A stretch of 28,935 nt of DNA, taken from an uncultured Muribaculaceae bacterium (lineage in GTDB: Bacteria > Bacteroidota > Bacteroidia > Bacteroidales > Muribaculaceae). Position 1 is the first letter of the stretch, and each line of letters opens with the position of its first letter. Positions 23,122-28,935 of the stretch are shown here, piece by piece. Both the position numbers and the translations under genes were made by a program. Location: NCBI GenBank assembly GCA_910584735.1, contig CAJUBM010000022.1, positions 1-28,935 of the forward strand. Direction: 5' to 3'. The notes beneath the pieces were generated by a model. It ran no database searches and was not told where the DNA came from. It saw nothing but the letters and a program-made list of their open reading frames with translations.

Positions 23122-23256
23122 GAAATCGCGATAAATTTAGTGGCGTACACACGGCTCTTTCTGCAAAATAAGATTCACCGGATACTCACGGATCTGTGCG
23201 GGTGGTACGGAGGTGCGGAGATGGTGGTGATGTGGGCGGTATTTGGTGCGTTGTGT

Positions 23257-23264
23257 TAAATTTG
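23257..23264 (+). promoter_or_regulatory. Probable -7 box of the MFS gene
   Basis: TAAATTTG fits the -7 consensus and lies 95 bases before the ATG. A TTTG occurs upstream but too close (11 bases), so the -33 part is unclear. The rest of the 330-base gap between tRNA-Ser and this gene shows nothing else. Confidence 0.5.
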
Positions 23265-23359
23265 TATAATAAATAGAGGGGTGTGCCGTTATATCTCATA
23301 GAACTGATGACAATAAAACGCGCCGCATGTATTCTGCGGAGAAACCTTAGACCTGCACC

Positions 23360-24592
23360 ATGAAAACAAAGATGCATTATGCCTTCGTGATAGTTGTTTG
23401 CTGCTGTCTGATGATGGGGGTGAATGTCGGCCTCACATTCAGCTGTGCCGGCATCTTCTATAAACCTGTCACATCTGACCTCGGTATCACGGTGGGAGGC
23501 TTCGGCCTTTATATGACCGTTATGTATATCGCCTCGTCGCTTGTGCTCCCTTTGGCAGGCAGGCTGCTTGAGCGTTACAGCGCCCGTTGGCTCTTTACGG
23601 GTGCATCTGCTCTCAACGGTGTGGCGCTATGTCTTATGGGGATGATGTCGCGCCTGTGGGGATTCTATGTGGCAGGCGCACTGCTCGGTGTCTCCATCGC
23701 CTTCCTGCTCTATATGAGTTATCCGACACTGATTAACAGATGGTTCCATACGCGGATGGGGCTTATGATAGGCATATGCGTGGCGGCATCGGGTCTCGGC
23801 GGTATTATTTTCAACCCGCTCGGCGGATGGATTATCACGCAGTGGGGATGGAGGATTGCCTATTATGTTTTCGGTCTTATAGTTATTGCCGGTGTTACGC
23901 CTTTGTTGGCATGGCTGCTCCGCGACCATCCTGAGGATATGGGGCTTCGGAAATTCGGGTTGGACGCCGGTGTGCCGGTATCGGGGGGTGTGGCCGTAGG
24001 TTGTGACGATACTGGTGTCACTTATGCACAGGCGGTCAGGATGCCGGTATTCTACATGCTGATTGTATTCTCGTTCATCATGATGGGATGTTCGACATTG
24101 AACCTGTTTATTCCGGGCTTCACCGAGAATGTCGGATTCTCGGTGGAGCAGGCATCCCTCGCGGCAGCGGCCTCGATGGTGGGTGTGACGCTGGGCAAAC
24201 TGCTGTTAGGCTGGATTAACGACCGTAACTGCACGGCCGGCGTAGTGCTCTGTACCGGGGGAGGGGCTGTAGGCCTTGCCGTCATCGTGGTCGGTGCGGC
24301 GGCGCTTCCTTTGATACTGGCGGGAGGTTTCATGTTCGGCTGGTGCTATGCGGGCGTTACCGTACAGACTGCGATGCTCACACGGGCCGTGATGGGTTCG
24401 AAGGATTATTCGAGGATCTTCGCCACGATTTCTGTGGCACTGAGTGCCGGAGGCGCCGTTGCTTCAGGCGGCTGGGGGCTGCTTGCCGATGCCACCTCGT
24501 ATCCTGTGATTTTTATTTCCGGTGCCGCGTCGCTCATATTGGCAGGAATCCTCGGCCTCGGAGCCCTCCGCATTGCCAAGACCCGGCGCTGA
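23360..24592 (+). CDS. Major facilitator superfamily transporter, OxlT/monocarboxylate-carrier type
   Basis: Inner-membrane carrier of 410 residues with twelve predicted membrane helices and a central loop near residues 195-225. The segment after helix 4, RWFHTRMGLMIGICVAASGLGG, is characteristic of the oxalate/formate antiporter and monocarboxylate-carrier branch of the MFS, as is the WRIAYYVFGL region that follows. The substrate is probably a small organic anion, but that is inference from the family. It is a single-gene unit between the two tRNAs, with the bidirectional terminator at 24695-24735 after it. Confidence 0.88.
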   Translation: MKTKMHYAFVIVVCCCLMMGVNVGLTFSCAGIFYKPVTSDLGITVGGFGLYMTVMYIASSLVLPLAGRLLERYSARWLFTGASALNGVALCLMGMMSRLWGFYVAGALLGVSIAFLLYMSYPTLINRWFHTRMGLMIGICVAASGLGGIIFNPLGGWIITQWGWRIAYYVFGLIVIAGVTPLLAWLLRDHPEDMGLRKFGLDAGVPVSGGVAVGCDDTGVTYAQAVRMPVFYMLIVFSFIMMGCSTLNLFIPGFTENVGFSVEQASLAAAASMVGVTLGKLLLGWINDRNCTAGVVLCTGGGAVGLAVIVVGAAALPLILAGGFMFGWCYAGVTVQTAMLTRAVMGSKDYSRIFATISVALSAGGAVASGGWGLLADATSYPVIFISGAASLILAGILGLGALRIAKTRR

Positions 24593-24694
24593 CTTTGCGC
24601 TCGGTCTTGGATAGGCTTGTTATAGTGCTTGGATGCAAATTGAGATGCTTAAGGCATATTCATAAGCCATAAATCATCGGTTTTAGGGGACGCG

Positions 24695-24735
24695 TCAAAA
24701 AAGGCAGTTACAAGAATTGTAACTGCCTTTTTTGA
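24695..24735. terminator. Bidirectional terminator between the MFS gene and tRNA-Lys
   Basis: TCAAAAAAGGCAGTTACA and TGTAACTGCCTTTTTTGA form a perfect 18-bp stem with a 5-base loop. The six T are within the 3' side on either strand, so it can end both the plus-strand MFS mRNA and the minus-strand tRNA, whose 3' end is two bases away. Confidence 0.9.
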
Positions 24736-24737
24736 TG

Positions 24738-24810
24738 TGTCCTCGCAGGGACTCGAACCCTGGACCCACTGATTAAGAGTCAGTTGCTCTACCAACTGAG
24801 CTACGAAGAC
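24738..24810 (-). tRNA. tRNA-Lys (anticodon CTT)
   Basis: The 73-base sequence folds as a cloverleaf: acceptor stem GTCTTCG with CGAGGAC and discriminator A, D-loop AGCTCAGTTGGTAGAGC, anticodon stem-loop ACTGA-CTCTTAA-TCAGT, and T-arm with GTTCGAGTC. CCA is not encoded. It reads codon AAG. Confidence 0.97.
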
Positions 24811-24857
24811 ATAGAATATTGATAAGTTTGTATGTGGGCGTTTTCTCAAACGCGATG

Positions 24858-24888
24858 CAAAGGTAGAGCTTTTTTCTGAACTGACAAA
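24858..24888 (-). promoter_or_regulatory. Promoter of tRNA-Lys
   Basis: On the minus strand TTTG (24888-24885), 19 bases, then TACCTTTG (24865-24858), an exact fit to the consensus. A short inverted repeat GCGTTT-N4-AAACGC (24838-24853) lies at or just after the expected start site. Confidence 0.85.
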
Positions 24889-25333
24889 ATTTTTTCGAGA
24901 AAAAATAAAAAAGGGATTGGAGACGGGGCGATATTTAGAAAGGGAAGGTAGGGAGCGGAAGGCGGAAGGGGGGTAGAAGGCGGTTGGAAATGACAGGTGA
25001 AAAAGCAGAAAACGCGGGTTCGTGTGTAAGTTCTGGTATGGTAGGAGATGGATTTGGAGGGGTGGGCGGGGCGTTGTTAAATGAAGTTAATTGAATTTTT
25101 GGGTGGATTCTATGAAATGTATTGCGGCAAAACATGTTTTCTGTATAACTTACTGATAATTAGAATGTTGATGGGGGGGGTAGATATGTTGTTCTGAGAG
25201 ATGTACATCTCGTTAATTTGGGCGTGTGAAAATATGTGAAACAAATGGGGCGAACTATTGCACAGTTTCAAAAATGTTCGTTCATTTGCATGTGTGTTTT
25301 TCATAGTATTAGATTAAGATAAAGGTTTAAAGG
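24889..25333. other. Gene-free, purine-rich stretch
   Basis: No credible gene. The plus strand is rich in A and G from about 24890 to 25080, with several GGG runs. A run of eight G is at 25173-25180 and a perfect 14-base palindrome GAGATGTACATCTC is at 25198-25211. Short frames on the minus strand have no recognisable content. Confidence 0.5.
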
Positions 25334-25361
25334 AAAATAGCTGTCGTGAGACAGCTATTTT
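25334..25361. terminator. Hairpin terminator, possibly bidirectional
   Basis: AAAATAGCTGTC, a GTGA loop of the GNRA type, then GACAGCTATTTT: a perfect 12-bp stem followed by one more T and G on the plus strand. It lies about 155 bases downstream of the SemiSWEET stop on the minus strand. It could end the glgB operon, or a plus-strand transcript that I cannot identify. Confidence 0.6.
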
Positions 25362-25414
25362 TGTTCAAAGCCAATCCGCGCTAAGCGCTTGGTTTTAAAA
25401 GGTTATTAGATGCC

Positions 25415-25460
25415 GATGCCCGGTAACGTCAGACTTTCTTGTCTGTGCGTTCCGGGCATC
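25415..25460. terminator. Long structured hairpin downstream of the glgB operon
   Basis: GATGCCCGG (25415-25423) pairs with CCGGGCATC (25452-25460); inside, AACG pairs with CGTT and AGAC with GTCT around a 6-base loop. On the minus strand it is 56 bases after the SemiSWEET stop, with no U-run directly after it. A smaller GCGC-TAA-GCGC hairpin lies between this and 25361. Confidence 0.5.
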
Positions 25461-25516
25461 TATTGTTTTGGGCTGTTTTCAGACGGTATTTGCTGTAGGG
25501 GGGAGGGATGTATGTG

Positions 25517-25807
25517 TTATTTTCGGTGGCGGAAATAGTCGTTATACATCTTTATGCCGAAGACAATGGCCGAGCAGGCGCCGGTGATGCAGTTGGTCAC
25601 TATCAAGGGAACGTTGCAGGGGTGGCTGAGGAATCCCTGTATGACAAAGAATATGGAACCGAGCCCCATCAAAAGGAATGTGGGGAGGGCTATGGCATCG
25701 GTCTGGCGTGTACGTATGGTGCGTATTGCCTGGGGGAGGTAGCCGAATATCATGCAAAGGGCCGCAAGTGAGCCTATTATTTCAAACCAATTCAGGGCGC
25801 AATTCAT
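25517..25807 (-). CDS. SemiSWEET-family sugar transporter
   Basis: Small inner-membrane protein of 96 residues with three membrane helices, the size and layout of bacterial SemiSWEETs, which work as dimers and pass mono- or disaccharides down their gradient. GYLPQAIRTIRT (22-33) is the PQ-loop motif in helix 1. LLMGLGSIFFVIQGFL forms helix 2 and IVTNCITGACSAIVFGIKMY helix 3. The ATG overlaps the stop of the preceding gene (ATGA), so the two are coupled in translation. Its place in a glgB operon suggests it moves glucose or maltose-type sugars, but this is inference. Confidence 0.88.
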   Translation of the reverse strand: MNCALNWFEIIGSLAALCMIFGYLPQAIRTIRTRQTDAIALPTFLLMGLGSIFFVIQGFLSHPCNVPLIVTNCITGACSAIVFGIKMYNDYFRHRK

Positions 25808-26631
25808 TGTCGTGGCAGTTTGGATATTTCTTTATCTGATTTCGAGTTCTCTATGCCTATGCCGAACAGGGCGTAGTCGTAATACACCGGGTCGTCGGGC
25901 CGGAAGCGGCGCAGGGTGGCGGTGAGTTCCTCCACGGCTCGGCGGTCGTTTCCTTTTCGTTGTAAGAGGCCGAGCGAACGGGAAGTGTTGCCCACATGGA
26001 CGTCCAGGGGTATATATAGCCGGTCCGGCGTGAGGAGTTTCCATACTCCGAGGTCTACTATGCCGTCATCGCGTACGAGCCACCGCAGGGCCATGTTGAG
26101 GCGTTTCAGGGCGGTGTCGCGTATGTTTTGTGGCATGCAGCGGCATAGGCGTCCTGGCGAAGGGTCGCGGCATACGTCCGGGGCGTTGGCCTGCGCGAGT
26201 TGGTCGTTTATGACTTCGGCGAGTTTCCAGGCCGGTAGTTCGGAGGTGTGTACTTCCCGGGTGCGGGCGAAATCCTCGAGTGTAGGGTAGGTGCTGTATA
26301 TTCTGTGCAGCCCGCGCAGGTATGCCCTGAGGTCGGCGGCGAAGAACGTGCGGTGGATGTTGCAGTCGGGGAGGTCTTCAAAACTGCGCTCCATAACATA
26401 GGCATGGGGCTGCCAGTCCATCATAGAGAACATACGCTCGGCATCGCGGCATATCATCCGGCGGTTGCCCCACGCTATGGTCGAGGCAAGCAGCGAGGCA
26501 ATCTCGATGTCGGCCTGCGTCTCAAAACGACGGGGGAACTGCACGGGATCCTCATCGATGAAACCCGGCGCGTTTATTCGCCGGGCCTCGGAGTCAAGGA
26601 GTTCCCGAAGGTCGGGAGTGACGGTCAGCAT
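25804..26631 (-). CDS. TIGR02757 family protein of unknown function
   Basis: Cytoplasmic protein of 275 residues without signal or membrane segments. It matches the TIGR02757 (DUF2400) family seen in Bacteroidetes and other groups: PRRFETQADIEIASLLAST followed by IAWGNR near residues 33-57, KRLNMALRWLVRDDGIVDLGVW in the second half, then YIPLDVHVGNTSRSLGLLQRK and DPVYYDYALFGIG. No function is known to me; family members have been loosely compared with helix-hairpin-helix DNA repair proteins, and the late part (HVGNTSRSLG then FRPDDPVYYDYALFGIG) would fit that fold. It starts four bases after the glgB stop and overlaps the SemiSWEET gene by four. Confidence 0.85.
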   Translation of the reverse strand: MLTVTPDLRELLDSEARRINAPGFIDEDPVQFPRRFETQADIEIASLLASTIAWGNRRMICRDAERMFSMMDWQPHAYVMERSFEDLPDCNIHRTFFAADLRAYLRGLHRIYSTYPTLEDFARTREVHTSELPAWKLAEVINDQLAQANAPDVCRDPSPGRLCRCMPQNIRDTALKRLNMALRWLVRDDGIVDLGVWKLLTPDRLYIPLDVHVGNTSRSLGLLQRKGNDRRAVEELTATLRRFRPDDPVYYDYALFGIGIENSKSDKEISKLPRQ

Positions 26632-26635
26632 ACAC

Positions 26636-28660
26636 TTATCCGTTTTTGCGCGGAGAGCGCCGGTTCAGACGTAACACCTGGCACGAGCGGGCAGGCAGAT
26701 AGAGCTTCAGCCATTCCTTGCCGGTGGGCTGGTAGAGGGGATCGAACTGTGTGAGGTGTTCTACCTTTTCGTCAACATTGCCGTAGCCTCCGAAGTCGGG
26801 ATTGTCGCTTGACAGTACTGTGCGGTATTTACCGGCAGGGGCAAGGATGCCGTAGCCGTCAAACGATTTCACGGGGTTGAAGTTGAATACGAACACGAGG
26901 TTGCCGCGCTTGAACGCGAGCACCTGGTCATCGTCCTTTTCCCAGAGTTTCTCTATGGCGAGTGCCTGGAAGTTGTTTACGCCGGAGACGAGTTCCACCA
27001 TGGCGTTGTCGAAATTGTTGAGGAATTGATATTGCAAATCCTTGCGGTCTACGAGGTCCCACTGGCGCCGGGCGTACTTGTAGCTCCATCCGTTCCCTTC
27101 GCGGGGGAAGTCAATCCATTCGGGGTGGCCGAACTCGTTGCCCATGAAGTTGAGATAGCCTCCGTTTATTGTGGCGAGTGTCACCAGGCGTATCATCTTG
27201 TGGAGTGCGATGCCTCGGGCCACCGTGGCATCGTTGTCGCCCACCATCATGTGCCAGTACATCTCCTTGTCGATAAGGCGGAATATGACGGTCTTGTCAC
27301 CAACAAGGGCCTGGTCGTGGCTCTCTACATAGGAGATGGTCTTCTCGTCGTAGCGGCGGTTGGTAAGTTCCCAGAATATGGAGGTGGGGTGCCAGTCCTC
27401 GTCTTTTTTCTCTTTGAGGAGCTTTATCCAATAGTCAGGGATGCCCATAGCCATACGGTAGTCGAACCCTAAGCCGCCGTCCTTTATTTTGAGCGCCAGG
27501 CCGGGCATGCCGCTCATCTCTTCGGCTATGGTTATGGCGTGGGGGTTGACATCGTGTATGAGTTTGTTTGCCAGCGTGAGGTAGGTTATGGCGTTGGTGT
27601 CCTGGCCGCCGTCGTAGTAGTCTCCGTATGAGCCGAACGCCTTACCCAGGCCGTGGTCGTAGTAGAGCATCGAGGTGACGCCGTCAAAACGGAAGCCGTC
27701 GAAGCGAAACTCTTCGAGCCAGTATTTGCAGTTCGACAGCAGGAAGTGCAGAACCTCGTTCTTGCCGTAATCGAAACAGAGCGAATCCCATGCCGGATGC
27801 TCTCCGCGCGAATCGCCGTAGAAGTATGTGGAGCGTGAGCCGTCTATGCGTCCGAGGCCCTCGTTCTCGTTCTTCACGGCGTGGGAGTGGACTATATCCA
27901 TTATCACGGCTATGCCGAGGGAGTGGGCGGTGTCGATGAGGCTCTTCAGTTCTTCCGGGGTGCCGAAGCGCGAGGAGGGAGCGAAGAAGTTGCTCACATG
28001 GTAGCCGAACGAACCGTAGTAGGGATGCTCCTGTATGGCCATAATCTGTATGGCGTTATAGCCGTCGGCGGCGATACGGGGCAGAATTTTGTCGCGGAAT
28101 TCCACGTAGGAGCCTACACCCTCGGTCTGCTGGGCCATGCCGATGTGACACTCATAAATCAGCAGGGGGCGTGTGTCGGGTACGAATTTTTCGGTTTTCC
28201 ATTGGTAGGCTTTCGGGTTCCATATCTGGGCTGAGAATATGTTGGTCTGCGGATCCTGTACCACGCGTGTGGCATAGGCCGGTATGCGGTCTCCCTCGCC
28301 GCCGGGCCAGTGGACGCGCATCTTGTAGAGTTGCCCGTGCTTCAGGGCCTTGGCAGGGAGGGAGAGTTCCCAGACGCCGTTGCCCGCCGGGGCCAGGGCG
28401 AATTCCGGGCGTTCCTGCCAGTCGGAGAAATCGCCGATAAGGGAAATTGCCGTGGCGTTTGGGGCCCATTCGCGGAACACCCATCCTCCACGGCGGCGGT
28501 GGAGGCCGAAGTATTGGTGGGCGTTGGCGAAGTCGCCAAGGGTCTTACATTCTTGTGTGAGGTCTTCTTCTTTTCTTATGGCGTCGAGATGGCGTCCGTC
28601 TATGGCGGGGGCATACGGTTCCAGCCATGGGTCGTTCTTATAGATGGCTAATTTCTTCAT
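26636..28660 (-). CDS. glgB: 1,4-alpha-glucan branching enzyme GlgB
   Basis: Cuts alpha-1,4 glucan chains and re-attaches them by alpha-1,6 bonds, making branched glycogen in the cytoplasm. It has 674 residues. An N-terminal CBM48 domain (about 45-140, with VFREWAPNATAISLIGDFSDW) precedes the GH13 barrel. MDIVHSH (254-260), DGFRFDGVTSM with nucleophile D326, TIAEEMSGMPG with acid/base E380, and VESHDQALVGDKT are the four conserved regions. The short N-terminus and the form of these motifs place it with the eukaryote-like branching enzymes (GH13 subfamily 8), common in Bacteroidetes. It is first in a three-gene operon with its own promoter. Confidence 0.97.
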   Translation of the reverse strand: MKKLAIYKNDPWLEPYAPAIDGRHLDAIRKEEDLTQECKTLGDFANAHQYFGLHRRRGGWVFREWAPNATAISLIGDFSDWQERPEFALAPAGNGVWELSLPAKALKHGQLYKMRVHWPGGEGDRIPAYATRVVQDPQTNIFSAQIWNPKAYQWKTEKFVPDTRPLLIYECHIGMAQQTEGVGSYVEFRDKILPRIAADGYNAIQIMAIQEHPYYGSFGYHVSNFFAPSSRFGTPEELKSLIDTAHSLGIAVIMDIVHSHAVKNENEGLGRIDGSRSTYFYGDSRGEHPAWDSLCFDYGKNEVLHFLLSNCKYWLEEFRFDGFRFDGVTSMLYYDHGLGKAFGSYGDYYDGGQDTNAITYLTLANKLIHDVNPHAITIAEEMSGMPGLALKIKDGGLGFDYRMAMGIPDYWIKLLKEKKDEDWHPTSIFWELTNRRYDEKTISYVESHDQALVGDKTVIFRLIDKEMYWHMMVGDNDATVARGIALHKMIRLVTLATINGGYLNFMGNEFGHPEWIDFPREGNGWSYKYARRQWDLVDRKDLQYQFLNNFDNAMVELVSGVNNFQALAIEKLWEKDDDQVLAFKRGNLVFVFNFNPVKSFDGYGILAPAGKYRTVLSSDNPDFGGYGNVDEKVEHLTQFDPLYQPTGKEWLKLYLPARSCQVLRLNRRSPRKNG

Positions 28661-28745
28661 CGGAAAGAAAATGGTGTGGTTTCAGGTTGTGTTGTAGGGC
28701 GGGATTGTCCCTTATGGATAAACGGGATATGCCGCCGCATTGCTG

Positions 28746-28777
28746 CAAATTTAACTTTTTTTTTGTTCATATGCAAA
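28746..28777 (-). promoter_or_regulatory. Promoter of the glgB operon
   Basis: On the minus strand TTTG (28777-28774), 20 bases, then TAAATTTG (28753-28746), an exact fit to the Bacteroidetes consensus. The leader would be about 80 bases. The spacer contains a run of nine A. Confidence 0.85.
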
Positions 28778-28817
28778 CGATTGGCTGTCCCCGCTCCGGA
28801 TATATGATACGCGAAAC

Positions 28818-28844
28818 GGCGGTGTGTCAAAATTCGGAGACACC
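28818..28844 (+). other. Imperfect hairpin upstream of repeat copy 4
   Basis: GGCGGTGTGTCAAAATTC (28818-28835) is identical to 18 bases of the hairpin near copy 3 (20113 down to 20096). Here GGTGTGTC pairs with GAGACACC with one mismatch. It lies 64 bases before copy 4 in the element's direction. Confidence 0.5.
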
Positions 28845-28881
28845 AATCTTCCAACGAAAGACATTATCCGAGGTAACTTTA

Positions 28882-28935
28882 TAGTGGCGCCGGACCTCCG
28901 GGACGGCAGGCCACCAGAAGAGGCGGGGCGCACCT
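28882..28935 (+). repeat. Dispersed inverted-repeat element, copy 4 (partial)
   Basis: The 5' arm of the element is present, with one change in its outer 39 bases (CCACCAGAAG for CCACCCGAAG) and a few at the inner end; the core and the 3' arm lie beyond the window. TAACTTTA (28874-28881) abuts the arm exactly as in copy 1. It is upstream of glgB and points away from it. Confidence 0.85.

Noticed and set aside
24911..24985. G-rich run as a G-quadruplex
   Set aside because: GGG runs are unevenly spaced with long loops; a stable four-tract arrangement is not convincing.

Overview
The window reads as a chromosomal segment of a Bacteroidales bacterium, probably close to Muribaculaceae. The grounds are the order of the cell-division and cell-wall genes, the Bacteroidetes-type FtsL and the PASTA-tailed PBP, promoters of the form TTTG-N19/20-TAnnTTTG in front of both tRNAs and glgB, a secreted protein with a sorting-type C-terminal tail, and near-absence of Shine-Dalgarno sequences. 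The family is inferred; the order is well supported.

Layout. 1-3146: a minus-strand gene for a secreted protein of unknown function, flanked by copies 1 and 2 of a repeat. 3147-18685: a compact minus-strand dcw cluster, in transcription order rsmH, ftsL, ftsI (PASTA), murE, mraY, murD, ftsW, murG, murC, ftsQ, ftsA, ftsZ. It covers 16S rRNA methylation, cytoplasmic and lipid-linked peptidoglycan precursor synthesis, septal polymerase and transpeptidase, and the Z-ring. mraZ is not at its usual place ahead of rsmH. 18903-19484: a core-only sugar-1-phosphate transferase. 19485-20416: a divergent gap with repeat copy 3. 20417-22741: a secreted GH31 glycosidase. 22945-23029: tRNA-Ser(TGA), minus. 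23360-24592: an MFS carrier. 24738-24810: tRNA-Lys(CTT), minus. 24811-25516: a gene-free, G-rich stretch with three hairpins. 25517-28660: a tight minus-strand operon of glgB, a TIGR02757-family gene and a SemiSWEET sugar transporter, with its own well-formed promoter. 28882-end: repeat copy 4, cut off by the window.

The most unusual content is the repeat. Two full copies (2972-3116 and 19898-20041) are 145 and 144 bases long, lie in opposite orientations and share both terminal arms and a directional core. Each folds as one long hairpin. Pairs that are only wobble pairs fall mainly on one strand. A -7-like box abuts three copies and, more weakly, the fourth. Both full copies have a hairpin plus T-run downstream on that same strand, where no gene needs a terminator. 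This fits a family of short structured RNAs, or a MITE-like element carrying one. The window starts and stops inside two further copies.
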